This document shows, piece by piece, positions 44,070 to 57,499 of a DNA stretch of 64,000 nucleotides (within the stretch, counting starts at the first letter, position 1; every line of letters starts with the position of its first letter). A program made the position numbers and the translations under genes. The notes under the pieces were generated by a model, which worked only from the letters and a program-made list of their open reading frames with translations, ran no database searches and was not told the origin of the DNA. The DNA is from Bromus sterilis (taxonomy: Eukaryota; Streptophyta; Magnoliopsida; Poales; Poaceae): positions 272,945,501 through 273,009,500 of the forward strand of contig OX465599.1 of the NCBI GenBank assembly GCA_950022295.1, in the 5' to 3' direction.

Positions 44070-46208
44070 TGTTGGAAATATGCCCTAGAGGCAATAATAA
44101 AATGTTATTATATATATATTTCCACGTTCATAATTAATGTTTATATTTCTGTGCTATAATTGCAATGACCCTGACTGTGAGATTCAGAAGAAAACTCATT
44201 TGCATGTGTGGAAATGTAAACACCAAGAGTTCCTGGTTTAGCCTCTAAGACCAGCTCGTGTGCTAACTGATGATTACGTTTTCTTAATCATGGACATTGT
44301 TCTTGTAACAAGGATGTCAGTAGCAATGGGAACATATTGTTAGCAGAACAATGATGTTGAACCGACCCCAGTATTGAATGATATACTTAGAGATCACATC
44401 GTAACTACGTTATAAGTCATATCATGAAATGTTTTCATATACGTAATTCCTTAGACCATGAGAGTATCGAGTTGCTTCACACAGGAAGACATGCTTTGGT
44501 TCTTAGATGAATCCTCCCGTAAATGGGAAGTAGTAAAATAAGTTCTGGGTATGTCAGATGGTGTGGCTAGTGACTGTGATAGTTCAAGAATGGGATTTGC
44601 TCCTTCACGATGAAGAAGATATTCACTTCGGGCCCACTCGGTATGACGGTATCCATTATAGTCTGGCCAGACGCATTGTGATTCAGTCACGGGGATACCG
44701 GAATACGATAACGAGAAAAGGGACAAACGAGCAAAGAGGATAACGAGTGGCTTGTGTTCAAAAGTTGTTACACATGGGTGCCAAACTTCTCTCCTCTAAC
44801 TTTGTCATATATCGCGAAGCAAAGGGAATGGTACATGACTAAACATAATGGTTCACTCGAAGTTTCTTCGTGTATGTGCGGGAGTCAACATGGGTGTCCA
44901 TGGCTCCGCTGTTGATTATTGGCTATTGACAAAAAGGCTGTTGACCTATGTCCGGAAGATGTTCTGAGTCATGTCCGCATTATACCGAACCTATTGGTTC
45001 ACACACTTAACGAGCAGTAGTCTGTTAGAATGCTGGAATGGTAGAAGGTTTAGTGGAAGCAAAGCAGAATAGTTCATACGGGTACCGGAAGTAGTTCCGG
45101 GGATTTATGGAATAGTTCATAAGGGCACCAGAAGTAGTTCTGGGTATTTAAGGATATGTCCGGATCACTCTGGATTAGTCTCAGGTGGTTCCGGAACATA
45201 TGAGAATGGTACCGGGGAAGTCCTGGATCAACCGGAATAGTTTCTGGATAATCGCTGGGCGTCCTGACAACCTTCGCGGTCATCGGGTGGCTTAAACTGT
45301 AACTCGGATGGTCTTGGAAACTATCCGGATGGCTCCGGAACGTCCGAGAACGGTCTCGGAAGGTCCTGGAAGTGCTCCAGAAGTGTCCGGAATGTCCCGA
45401 AACGATCCCGGTATGTCCCGGAAGGTCCTGGAAGCTTCTAGAAGGTCATGGAAGGTTCCGGAAGGTTCCGGGCAGTACCACCCACTCCCCTGCGCCCCTA
45501 GCCTTGGGGGGCAAGCCACCTAGGCTTCCCTGGCCGGCCAAGGGGTGGGGGGCGCACAAAGGAAAGGGGAATCCTTCTCCAGGTGGAATTACCAAATCCC
45601 ATTATGGCAGGTTTCCGGTGGGAAGGTGTGGGAAGGTTTGGAAGGCTTGGGAGTCCAAGTTGGACTCCCAATCCTCCTTGAGCTGCGCCCTAGGCCTCCT
45701 GGCCACCTATATAAGGTGAGCCAAGGGGAGGGGGAGAGACACACAAGCAATCCCCAAGGCCTATGCGCCACCCTCCCTCCTTTAAACCCCGTTGCTCCAT
45801 AATTAGACCCCGGTTTAGACGCTGTTCTAGATCGGAATCCGTTAGGGTTTTCTCCCTCTAGTTTTCTCGGTGGCGTTCATCTCTGGACGGCGGAGCGCTG
45901 CTGGATTGCTGCTACGGGATGTGTGGATACTAATGGAGGGGTCGTACCTTCGACCCTTCTTCGAGGAGCTTGTTCATGGGACTTGTCCGTGGGACTAGAT
46001 CGCGGGACTTGTTCGTGGGATTGATCGAGGGACTGTTCGTGGGAGAACTTGCGAGATCTACTTACACTACGTCCACGAGCTTCACCAACTCTACTTCCCC
46101 TACATCGGTTGGTGAGCCATGACCTAAAACCTTGTATGCAATCTTCTTGGATGATCTTGGGTTCTTGATTCGTAGGCCGATTTTTTTTTTCTACTACGTT
46201 TCCCAACA
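44070..46208 (+). mobile_element. 5' LTR of element D
   Basis: TG...CA ends. Followed by GTGGTATCAGAGCG. See element D. Confidence 0.95.
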
Positions 46209-47567
46209 GTGGTATCAGAGCGATCCTTGATTAGATGCATGTTTAGGTAGATCATATGTTGATATGAGGCATTGATTTTCTTGTTTGCTTCCCTATCATG
46301 TGATCTTTTCTTTGCTCGACGGCATGATGTGATTTTGCTACAAGGTTTGAGTTTTGCCATGGTCCCTCTATGCTGCTCTTAGTATGCTGGTTGCCTTGAT
46401 CATGGACTACATCAAATTCGTTGGATCTCATCCTAGTCTTGCTATAGAAAATTTTACATGAACGGGCTTGTGGATTTTATGAACTCAAATCCACACGGGG
46501 GTCACGCGTTTAACGAAGTTTGGCTTGTGGCATTAGTTGCTGCACGCACCCCGTATGTTGAACTAGCAACAAAAGAAGTATAGTGTTTTTGTTTTGTCTA
46601 GGGTTTCTCGTTTGCCTTGTAAACCTACTTAACAACCATGATAAAAGTTGCAACAACCCGTGTAGATGGCGATCTAACTCGTTTTTGCAGAGTATGCATG
46701 AGATGTGGTATAGCCTTCAAGATTTGCAATGTGTTTGTATGAGATGCTATATGTTATGTAATATTTATTCGCGACCTGCATGTCGTGGTACGGCATGATG
46801 ACTGGAGTCATATGATTGTCACTTAATTATGGCCTGCGTGCCAGAACTGTTTATTAGCTTGAGGCAAAGCAATAGATAGATGCAAGGTGATGATCCACGA
46901 TGCGGAGGTGGACCCCGACGCACATGCCGGAAGCCGTGGTGATGTTCCCGGCGCCAAGGACAAAGTTGGTGGACACGGTGACTTCAACCACGACGACGTG
47001 AAGACAATGAAGACTTCACGAAGCAAAGGGCTATACTATATCACATAATTTTATGAACTGCCTGTGATGTTTATCCCTTTGTTGCACCCTTGTTTGATGC
47101 GCGGTAGTCGTATTTTATTAGGGTGATCTCTCGCAAAACAATATCAAGTTGATAGTGTTCTTCCAACTGTAGCACCGTCTATACTATGTTTCACATCGGA
47201 GCAGGTCATGTCACATGGGTGCACACGTGTGTGACGCATAAAAGGCGGGTGTGTTAAAAGAACACACAGCGCATTACACTTGGTTGTCTTGACGGTTTGG
47301 ATAAAAGTTTGCTACCGGAACACGCCCATCGAAAGATGAACAAGAATCACCTTTGGCGTGATTGGCAAGTTGGCCTACCGGTCCAGTCTAAGTCATCAAT
47401 GATGTCACATCAATGGTGGACGATTGGGTTGGATCTTGAATCACTCCAGCATCAATTACGAGAGATATTGATCTGAGTGGGAGCGCACTTAGTAATTAAA
47501 TTGATTAATCACAAGTGCAACTTAATTATGAACAAAGTCTTAGTATTTGCATTATCGTTGTAGAATA

Positions 47568-50500
47568 ATGGCTCGCATTACCACCTTCCCAATTGATTTT
47601 GATTAACTGTATTATCTGGTAAAAACTTTACGATTGGTACCGTATTGTGAGGACTATCCTCAATAGTGCCGAGAAGGACCATGTCCTATCGCAAATTTTT
47701 GATGCTCTCCCGCTGATGCTATGGATGATGTGACTTACGTCCATAATCCAAAATGCTAGAATTCCACCACAGCTAAGTGCATTGTCTTCACCACCATGAA
47801 ACCCGAACTTCGAAGAGTTTGGGATAGTTATGTTATATTCATGGAACTGAAAAATAAGTTTTCAGTAGTAAGACAATTAATGTTGGATATAAGATATCTA
47901 GTACAATGTATGATTGTAAGCATTAGTGAAAATGTTCATTGTGCTCTAAACAAAACTGATAAGTGTGGGATCCAGAAGAACAATGATCATATGATGATGA
48001 GGATTAAGGGAAAGGAAGTTCCATAGGGTGTTATTAAGACTTACACGCCGGAAAGTCCATGGCCTGCGCCACCCTTGATCATGTGTGATCTTCTGTGAGT
48101 AGGAGTGCCATTGGAAATAGAACTATGATACGTATAAAGGCAAAACGAAAGAAGACTGGAATAACCAGCTCAGAAATGAAAGTCATACGGAGTTATAGAT
48201 GAATTCATTGCTGGTCAAGAGATGTAATTCTTGGGAATCATGATTAAGCAGTTGATTGTGGATTCTGTATATTGTGATTAAACTGTTGATCACCGGAATA
48301 TCAGATCGATTGCATATTGTTGCAACTCGATGCAAGAAATACTATGGCCTTTATGACTAGCTAATGATGAGTTTTGACACGCTCGGGAACACGGTAAAAG
48401 GTTTACTATACCGTGTGTTGACTCTATGATTATCTTCATAATTCATTTTAGAGTTGAGTAAATTGTTACTACACTTTAGCCTTGTTGCAAAACATCATTT
48501 TTGAATCATGTTTATTGCAAGAGAGTTGTTCAAAACTATGAATAACATAAAGGCCATACTTCTATTGTGAATAGGTTGTATGTTATGAATTTTGATAATA
48601 ATGCTAAACATCCATAACACTGACGCTAAACGTCGCAAGACTGACAGAAATACCACATAGATGTGGCACTGCCGTTTATCACAAGTGACATAAAATGCAT
48701 GTAGAATTTCCATAAGTGATGGACTTTCGAGTCATATGATTATGAATCACTTGACGCTTACGATCTTTGTCTCGAAGTAATGTGACTAAAACACCGTTGA
48801 TAGGTCATACATGAACGGGCAACTAAACCATTGGTAATCATACATGATGATGTGTGTAGTCCAATAAGTGTAGTTGTGTGCAGTGGATTCCCTATCTTCA
48901 CTCATGAGTTGAAGTAGATATGTGGATATCTGTTCAATAGAGACATACGTCTGAAATCTTTGAAATGTTCAAGGAATTTTAGAGTGAAATAGAAATTCAT
49001 TGTAACGAGAAAATAAAGCTTCTGCAAATTAGATTGTAGAAAGTAATATTTGAGTTACAAGTTTAGCGAACGTCTGATGAGTTGTGAAGAGTGTCATAAC
49101 TTGCGTCTCCCGGAACATCACTATGAGTAAGATGTTCGAGAGATGTAATCAAGCCATGTATGACACGGTAAGATCAAACATGACGTTTATCAATTTGCCA
49201 TTATACTTATTAAAGTTATGTGTTAGTGACTACAGCTTTTACACTGAAAAGAGCATCATCAAATCTGTTGAAATGACACCATATTGGATGTGGTATGGAC
49301 TGTTAAAACCATGTAGTCTTTTCTTAAAATTTGGGTATATGAGGCATATGTTTGACATACTCAAAACCCCAAATCAGATAAGTGCTACTTTGTTAAGGTT
49401 ATGCCAAAAGTTTTGGTATTCCTCTATCACTACAAAAAGGCAAAACTGTTTGTTGTTAAGAACATTGTGTTTTTAAGAAAATAGTTTCTTACAAAAGAGT
49501 GAGTGGGAGGACAGTGCAACTTGTCAAAGATTGTTGAATCTTCAGAGAAGTGCACAGCTGAACCACACAGGTTAGACATAACTCGTACAAACATTCATGA
49601 TATGTAAAACGAGATATTGTTGTTCGACAATAATAAACCTGTGATATACAAAGAAGCGTTGATGGGCCCTGACTCCGGGATTTGGCTAAATACCAAATAA
49701 TCCGAGATAGTATCCATGGAAGTAAGTCAAGTTTTGAACTTGGTAGACCCTCCGAAAGACTAAGAGTCTGAAGAATATATAAATGGATCTATAACTGATT
49801 CGAATGAAATTGTTTTATCCATAAAGCTCAAATCGTTGGAAATATGTTTTCTAACAAGTTCAAAAGTTGACTACGGCGAAGTAATGTCGACCGTAGAGAT
49901 GCTTTAATCAGTTCGGGTTATACTAGCAATTACTACATATCTAATTTATAGGATATGGTAGAATGAACGTCAAAACAAAGTTCCTACATGGAAATATAAC
50001 AAAGGACGTATACGTGATACGACCGGAATGTTTTGTCGATTCAAAGGATGCTAAAATAGATGCAAGCCTTGGATATCCAGTGATGGACTGGAGCTAGCAT
50101 AATGGAGTTGGAATTTTCGTTGTGATGAAATTGCCAAAAGAATTTGTTTTCATCAGGAATAACGAAGATGCTTGAATATTCAAGAAAGTAAGTGGGAGCT
50201 GAATAATATTTCTAAAACCTTATGTAGATGACATATTGTTGATTAGAAATGATATAAATTTCTTGACACGATTAAGGACTTCGTTGGAAATAGTTTTCAG
50301 TTGAAGAACTTGGGCTGATATAGCATTAGTATTGAGCACAGTGATCTATGAAGATAGTAAGTGCCTGATCATGCTAAAGCCAACACTACATATTGACATG
50401 ATACTAAAGTAGTTTAGTATGAAATGCCAAGAAACATGTTCTTGCCGAAGTCGTGGTGAAAAGTTGTTTGCAGAAATCAGTGTTGATGAACACAGATAAG

Positions 50501-50990
50501 CAAAAACACGTGAATTGAATTCGACTCACCTGTGTGTTTGGATTAATCATGTACACCATAATATGTAAAACGACCAGATATGTCCAACGCTCCAAAAAGG
50601 TTGTGAGCAAGATACCAAAGTGATCAATATGTTGATCATTGGACAAGCAGTGAAAAGTTAAACTTATGATAGATAAGATATGTTTCTCAGAAAATGGAGA
50701 TAATGAAGAGCTCGTTGTAACAAGTTACACCAGCTGAATTTTTTTGTAAATAGTCACACCAATTCAGTCTTCATACTTACTCCGATCGATTTTCGATTTT
50801 AATTGGGATTATGTGTTTCACACGTAAGGGTGGCACAGTATGGAGGAACTATGTCAAGTTCGATACTGTGGCGAATTCTATAACAGAGGCTAAGTATATT
50901 GTTGCTTAAAGAAGTAACAAGGAGGGTATTTTGAATCATAAATTCATTTATGAACATGGTATGGTTTCCTAGATGCTTGAAGCTCATGGA
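47568..50990 (+). pseudogene. element D decayed gag-pol
   Basis: Gag traces: ATGGCTCGCATTACCACC (47568) and a frame with NSAEKDHVLSQIFDALP near 47660-47710. Reverse transcriptase traces: MNVKTKFLHGNITKDVY-like near 49962-50020 and YVDDILLI at 50223-50246. RNase H trace EAKYIVA at 50887-50910. Stops and frame changes are frequent throughout. Intervening stretches cannot be read as protein. Confidence 0.7.
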
Positions 50991-51255
50991 ACATTGACGA
51001 ATGATTTCATGACTTATTCTAAAGGAACCAAGGTCCTGCCAAATGATTCAAACATATACAAAGCTAAACTGATAAAATTAGTGAATTTTATGATAGCGTG
51101 AAAACGCGGAGATATGCAAGATACAAACGGGCCTGAAACGTCAGATCCGAAGATGAGGTCTATACCACAAATGAAGCATTTCTTACACCGGTATGCCATA
51201 GGTGTAAAGTGCTCAAGCACTGACAATATTATTGACTCTAGTGCAAGTGGGAAAC

Positions 51256-53395
51256 TGTTGGAAATATGCCCTAGAGGCAATAATAAAATGTTATTATATA
51301 TATATTTCCACGTTCATAATTAATGTTTATATTTCTGTGCTATAATTGCAATGACCCTGACTGTGAGATTCAGAAGAAAACTCATTTTCATGTGTGGAAA
51401 TGTAAACACCAAGAGTTCCTGGTTTAGCCTCTAAGACCAGCTCATGTGCTAACTGATGATTACGTTTTCTTAATCATGGACATTGTTCTTGTAACAAGGA
51501 TGTCAGTAGCAATGGGAACATATTGTTAGCAGAACAATGATGTTGAACCGACCCCAGTATTGAATGATATACTTAGAGATCACATCGTAACTACGTTATA
51601 AGTCATATCATGAAATGTTTTCATATACGTAATTCCTTAGACCATGAGAGTATCGAGTTGCTTCACACAGGAAGACATGCTTTGGTTCTTAGATGAATCC
51701 TCCCGTAAATGGGAAGTAGTAAAATAAGTTCTGGTTATGTCAGATGGTGTGGCTAGTGACTGTGATAGTTCAAGAATGGGATTTGCTCCTTCACGATGAA
51801 GAAGATATTCACTTCGGGCCCACTCGGTATGACGGTATCCATTATAGTCTGGCCAGACGCATTGTGATTCAGTCACGGGGATACCGGAATACGATAACGA
51901 GAAAAGGGACAAACGAGCAAAGAGGATAACGAGTGGCTTGTGTTCAAAAGTTGTTACACATGGGTGCCAAACTTCTCTCCTCTAACTTTGTCATATATCA
52001 CGAAGCAAAGGGAATGGTACATGACTAAACATAATGGTTCACTCGAAGTTTCTTCGTGTATGTGCGGGAGTCAACATGGGTGTCCATGGTTCCGCTGTTG
52101 ATTATTGGCTATTGACAAAAAGGCTGTTGACCTATGTCCGGAAGATGTTCTGAGTCATGTCCGCATTATACCAAACCTATTGGGTCACACACTTAACGAG
52201 CAGTAGTCTGTTAGAATGCTGGAATGGTAGAAGGTTTAGTGGAAGCAAAGCAGAATAGTTCATACGGGTACCGGAAGTAGTTCCGGGGATTTATGGAATA
52301 GTTCATAAGGGCACCAAAAGTAGTTCTGGGTATTTAAGGATATGTCCGGATCACTCTGGAGTAGTCTCAGGTGGTTCCGGAACATATGAGAATGGTACCG
52401 GGGAAGTCCTGGATCAACCGGAATAGTTTCTGGATAATCGCTGGGCGTCCTGACAACCTTCGCGGTCATCGGGTGGCTTAAACTGTAACTCGGATGGTCT
52501 TGGAAACTATCTGGATGGCTCCAGAACGTCCGAGAACGGTCTCGGAAGGTCCTGGAAGTGCTCCAGAAGTGTCCGAAATGTCCCGAAACGGTCCCGGTAT
52601 GTCCCGGAAGGTCCTGGAAGCTTCTAGAAGGTCATGGAAGGTTCCGGAAGGTTCCGGGAAGTACCACCCACTCCCCTGCGCCCCTAGCCTTGGGGGGCAA
52701 GCCACCTAGGCTTCCCTGGCCGGCCAAGGGGAGGGGGGCGCACAAAGGAAAGGGGAATCCTTCTCCAGGTGGAATTACCAAATCCCATTATGGCAGGTTT
52801 CCGGTGGGAAGGTGTGGGAAGGTTTGGAAGGCTTGGGAGTCCAAGTTGGACTCCCAATCCTCCTTGAGCTGCGCCCTAGGCCTCCTGGCCACCTACATAA
52901 GGTGAGACAAGGGGAGGGGGAGAGACACACAAGCAATCCCCAAGGCCTATGCGCCACCCTCCCTCCTCTAAACCCCGTTGCTCCACAATTAGACCCCGGT
53001 TTTGACGATGTTCTAGATCGGAATCCGTTAGGGTTTTCTCCCTCTAGTTTTCTCGGTGGCGTTCATCTCTGGACGGCGGAGCGCTTCTGGATTGCTGCTA
53101 CGGGATGTGTGGATACTAATGGAGGGGTCGTACCTTCGACCCTTCTTCGAGGAGCTTGTTCATGGGACTTGTCCGTGGGACTAGATCGCGGGACTTGTTC
53201 GTGGGATTGATCGAGGGACTGTTCGTGGGAGAACTTGCGAGATCTACTTACACTACGTCCACGAGATTCACCAACTCTACTTCCGCTACATCGGTTGGTG
53301 AGCCATGACCTAAAACCTTGTATGCAATCTTCTTGGATGATCTTGGGTTCTTGATTCGTAGGCCGAAATTCTTTTTTCTACTACGTTTCCCAACA
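51256..53395 (+). mobile_element. 3' LTR of element D
   Basis: Near-identical to 44070-46208. Followed by CAACG. Confidence 0.95.
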
Positions 53396-54102
53396 CAACG
53401 TGTGTGTGTGCCTTGACTGCTTCTTCTTCGTCGGGATGCGAAGAGGAGGACAAGGATAGGATAGGTGTTATGCTGGCGTAAGTAGTTGATAGCAAGACTT
53501 GTTGGAGGCGATTACTCATCGAATGCTTGGCTTCTTACCTTACTCTCTAGATCGTTAGCCACTTCATAAATGCTAGTGCGGCAGCAACCTCACCACTTAC
53601 CCCTTCCTTACCGTAAACTACTAGTTGTCCTAGAATGACGAGTGATGAAGTCCTTGCTGCGTCAGTTGACCACTACAGTTGGATGCTGAGTACTTCTATA
53701 CTCATGATACTACCCCCCAAACTCTTTTCAGGGTTCTTGATCGACAACAGGTATGGTGATCGACGTTTCACGTGGAGACTCGACGACGACTAGTTAGGCG
53801 GATCCCGGCGGAGGGCCTGGATCCGTGTGGTTATGGGGATCGATGTTTTTCTCTTTGCCACTAGGCATTTGATTGTAGTCTGTACTCAGACATGTACCTT
53901 CCGTTGATGTATTGTAATTAAGGCAGTAGTATGCCGATTGTATGAGATGTTGTATCCTTGTATCTGTAATGTTGTGATATCATGTTGGAAATCCGAGGCG
54001 TATGGCTATGTCATATGTCGCGGTGGGACCGATATGTGCTTCGTCCCCGGATCTGGATGGAAACATCTAGATCTGGAACAGTACCGCATATCGGGCCTTA
54101 CA

Positions 54103-54340
54103 GACTCGAAGACAGCTCTTGATCACAAAGGACTCGAAGACAGCTCTCGATCACAAAGGACTCGAAGACAGCTCTCGATCACAAAGGACTCGAAGACAGC
54201 TCTCGATGGCAAAGGACTCGAACACAGCTCTCATTTGCAAAGGACTCGAAGACAGCTCCCGTCCACAAAGGACTCGAACACAGCTATCAGTTGCAAAGGG
54301 CTCAAAGACAAATTCCATTGCAAAGGCTCAAGCACAGTTC
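54103..54340 (+). repeat. 28-bp tandem repeats in element A tail
   Basis: GACTCGAAGACAGCTCTCGATCACAAAG repeats from 54103 with exact 28-bp spacing for the first copies and increasing divergence to about 54340 (roughly eight copies). Element A resumes here after element C. Confidence 0.93.
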
Positions 54341-54739
54341 ACATCACAAAGATCATTCTCAGTACAAAAAGATTCAAAGTACATTGGATAGAAGGCAGCT
54401 CTGGTTATCAAAGGCAATCCTCATTACATGGAGAACTAACCTAGTTACAAAAGACGCAAGCAGCCAATAAAGCCTACAACATCAACCACCCAAGGAATTA
54501 TGACTTCTACATGTGTGCCCATGCTGGGATGGTTGGCACTAAGACAGCGAGCATCATCACAGACAAAGGAGGAGTCGAAGCAGCAGGCTCATGATGTCAA
54601 TGACATAACAAAAGGTGAAGCTCGACTTATTTGCGGAGCAGTTGAAAATGATGCTCCGCCAGCTTCTTCTCCTGCTCCACCAGCTTCTTCTCCAGCTCCA
54701 CCTGAGCTGCCGGCGAAGATGACGCCGCTGCCTCCAGTT

Positions 54740-57032
54740 CTACAAGGTCGCCTGCCGCACCCGTTTGACCGGTGGCTTGACGTCGAGGTCCTCTTCAGAG
54801 CTGGAAGGGGAAGCAGTTGAAGACGGTTCAGCATCAGCACCGGAAGAGTCACCAGAGGAGGAAGCAGTTGAAGACGCAGGCGAAGGACTCCTCGACCTGT
54901 CAGAACCATCGTTGCTTGTCTCCAGCCAGTACGGATCCGTGCGGTTTCCGCTCGGGTCAAAGGCGCGGATGACAAGAGTGTCTTCTCCATCAAAACGGCA
55001 ACAAAGAGTGTCACCATCACGCAAGTTCAAACGTCGAGCAAACGACTTCCAGCCAAAGCCAAGAAAAATTAAGCGGGAACTATCGATCTCCAACTTAACA
55101 TAAGAAGGAGATCGAGCGCACCCCTGAAGACGAAGCAGCAAGCCATCAAGACTGCGCTCAAAAACAAGGGCGGAAAATGCAGAAGGCAGCAGAATGTGCT
55201 TGCGTGCGAGGTGATGATGATTTCTCGCCCTTCGTTGGTAAACCCCAAGAGGAAGGTGTGATGTAGCACAGCAGAAAATTTACCTCAGTAAAGATACCAA
55301 GGTTTGTCTCCAGTGGGACTCCGGAGATGATAAGTAGGTGTCAGCGGCGCAACTGACGCGGACCTGCACACAGACACAAATAACATTGTTCCCAACGAAG
55401 TTCAGAGAGGTTGTCAATCTCTCCTGTCTTGTTATTCACAAAGGATCAAACACAAGGGATAGTGATAGCAACTGAAAGTAAAAGCAGAAAAGTAAATGAG
55501 TGTGGAAACAGTAATGAGGATATGGACCGGGATACGTGATGTTCACTAGTGATGTCTCTCTCCCAAAAGACGATAAAACTTCTATGCGAGGTGAACAAAT
55601 TACAGAAGGGAAATTGACAGGATTATGAACGCACCGCAATGCTAACTATGCTACAAAAGAAAGGAAGAGGCTCAAAAGCTTGGGCAGAACGCCAAAATAA
55701 GTAGACCGAAATCCAACTGCATCTACTACTAATCATCCACCTTGAGATATCTATCCAGAACATCTCGCTGGTATTAAGTTGCGAGCCCCACCCAAAGTGT
55801 AAACCCAAAGCAACAGACAACTGCATTAAAAAGCACTTTGTGTAAAGTAAACAATCCTTACAACCGCGGTTATAAGCACCGTTGTTTTCCCCCTTGTGGC
55901 AACAACACATCCCCTAGACTCATGTTTCTGTCACTCAAGCGTGTCATCAGGGGGCATGAACCCACAATCGAGCATAACGTTCCCTCTTGGGGTTACTACC
56001 TACTACTTGGCCAAAGCAATAAACAGCAACGGAGAACATGCAAGAATTACTTAAGAGCAAAAATATAAAAGATAAGAACCAAATATATTACTCTATCACA
56101 ATCTGAACATAATCTCATAATCCATCAGATCCCATCAAACTCAGCATAGCAACAGCAGAAAGATTACAAAAGTGCCTCGATCATGTAGGGCAGCTCACGA
56201 GGTCTAAACCATGAAGAACAAAGAGGGGAGGAGAACATCACATAGCTACTGATCACGGACCCATGGTCCAAAGGAAACTACTCACGGCACATTCGGGAAG
56301 CATCCATGGTGGAGAGGAGACTCCCGGAGGTCGGCCCTCCCTCCGGCAGGGTGCCGGGAAGAGGTCTGCTGGTGCTCCCGGTCTCAGTCTGGCGCGGCGG
56401 CGGCGGAACAGAGGCGAGATCGCGAAAAAGGGTTCTTCTTCTGAGGGTTTCTCATCACGGAGAATATATAGGCAAAGGGGGGCAGCCAGGGGGGCCACCA
56501 GGGGTCCAGGCACCCCCCTGGCGCGGCCAGCCCCTAGGGCGCGCCACCAGGGCGCCTAGGCCCCTGGTGGTGGCCCTCTGTCCCCACTCAGGTTCTTCCG
56601 AAAGGTTCTTCTGCGCTGATTTTTATCTGATTATTCCCGAATTTTTGGAGCACTTTTTATATGGTTGAAAACTGAAATAGAAAAACAGCAGAAAACAGGA
56701 ACTGGCACTATGGTGCACTGGGTTAATAGGTTAGTCCAAATATGATCAAAAGTGTATGAAAGTGTATCTAGATCATAGCAATATCACACAAAACATGCAT
56801 GGAGCAAGCAGAAATTATAGATACGTTTTGGACGTATCAGAGTGCAAGCGGCGTTCCGAACACGGACGCATAGAAGGAAATCATAGCACCAAAAACCCTC
56901 CTCCGAGGAAGAGGAGGAAGGCGTCGACGGTGCACCACGACGGCCACCACGAGAAGAGCGCGGAGTACGACCGTCGCGACCACGGCGAACCCGGCCGCGG
57001 CTAGTCGTACCTGCACCTCGCTTTGGCCCCAT
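54740..57032 (-). pseudogene. antisense B3-domain-like gene of element A, split by a solo LTR
   Basis: On the minus strand, CTATAAATAG (57100-57109) is a strong TATA box about 70 bases upstream of the ATG at 57032. The first part (57032-56845) is basic and Ser-rich: MGPKRGAGTTSRGRVRRGRD, TPSSSSSEEGFWCYDFLL. A solo LTR (55259-56839) interrupts it. The frame resumes at 55258 with FLLGFTNEGREIII, then after a frame change near 55220-55230 runs HHLARKHILLPSAFSALVF, SYVKLEIDSSRLIFLGFGWK, SFARRLNLRDGDTLCCRF, DTLVIRAFDPSGN and a Ser/acidic tail to a stop at 54740. The LP.AFS ... GWKSFARRLNLRDGD ... CRF pattern is that of the plant B3 DNA-binding domain (GWK.F...L..GD core). About 235 codons without the LTR. 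The position between pol and 3' LTR, antisense, matches the extra ORFs of Tat-type elements; a B3-like fold in that place is my inference. Now broken by the LTR and an indel. Confidence 0.6.
55259..56839 (-). mobile_element. solo LTR (Gypsy-type), minus orientation
   Basis: On the minus strand it starts TGATACGTCCAAAACGTATC at 56839, the same family type as the element E LTR. It ends at about 55259 (plus-strand TGATGTAGCACAGC). Flanks AGGTG (55254-55258) and GAGTG (56840-56844) are an imperfect match for a target duplication. The antisense gene reads on across this position. Right end confident, left end by inference. Confidence 0.7.
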
Positions 57033-57099
57033 GAGAAGATGAAGAAGAGGAGCAAGATGGGAAGAAGATGAACATTACTGCTAGATGAACAAAAGGGGG

Positions 57100-57109
57100 C
57101 TATTTATAG
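57100..57109 (-). promoter_or_regulatory. TATA box of the antisense gene in element A
   Basis: Plus strand CTATTTATAG, minus strand CTATAAATAG followed by CCCCC. Spacing to the ATG at 57032 fits a short leader. Confidence 0.55.
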
Positions 57110-57499
57110 CACAAACCCAAGAGCTCGCAGAAGCCCAGACGACGGGAGAAATTAATTCAAAGACCAAGCATGCCAACCGATTCGAATTCCGAGACAAAAA
57201 AATGCCTTCACACGGGCGACACTGTGCGCTGGACGCGTCAAATCTCACGCGTTTTCAATGCGCGCATCGATAACTCAACAGGCGGCTGCAGCACGCCACC
57301 AAAAGCCATCATTATGACCGGTCACGAAGACATGACGGTTAGCAGACAGAGCATCTTTGACGGTCCTCCAGCAAGGAGATAGTTATCTTCACCAACAAGA
57401 GGTAAATCAAAGGGGCAGCGAGCAGAAGATGTAGCTTGCAAGCACCATTTTTACATGGTTTAAATACATTTTTTTCAAATATATCTAACTCCCATCGGG

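Larger units (their letters stand above)
44070..53395 (+). mobile_element. element D: complete Copia retrotransposon (BARE/Angela-like)
   Basis: LTRs 44070-46208 and 51256-53395 (about 2.14 kb each; TGTTGGAAATATGCCC...TTTCCCAACA) with target duplication CAACG at 44065-44069 and 53396-53400. PBS TGGTATCAGAGC (46210), complementary to initiator Met tRNA. Polypurine-like AAGTGGGAAAC precedes the 3' LTR. By eye the LTRs differ at about 20-25 sites. The interior (46209-51255) holds only decayed coding sequence, so it is not autonomous. The LTR has many CCGGAA-type words (45080-45480) and a TATATAAGG box near 45710. Confidence 0.93.
41198..54102 (+). mobile_element. element C: probable solo LTR of about 3.6 kb, split by Copia element D
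   Basis: 41198-44069 plus 53401-54102 read as one long LTR-like sequence. It has a promoter CTATATAAAG (41590), a C/T-rich leader with ATGGCCGACGAG (41963), an AT-rich middle, and an end ...CGGGCCTTACA at 54102, after which element A resumes. The first few bases are missing (start GTTTGCATCCCCGATTTATCG), because element B lies exactly there. No gag or pol is present. The family was not identified. Element D interrupts it with a 5-bp duplication CAACG. Confidence 0.6.

Noticed and set aside
45292..45720. Proline/Gly-rich ORFs in Copia LTRs
   Set aside because: Created by CCGGAA-type repeats in the LTR; present identically in both LTRs (52478-52905).
54103..54340. Regular 28-bp repeats resembling a CRISPR array
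   Set aside because: Units are contiguous without unique spacers and lie in a plant retrotransposon tail.
56253..56668. ORFs in the solo LTR and GC-rich low-complexity stretch
   Set aside because: LTR sequence; parallel stretch in the element E LTR is not open in the same frame.
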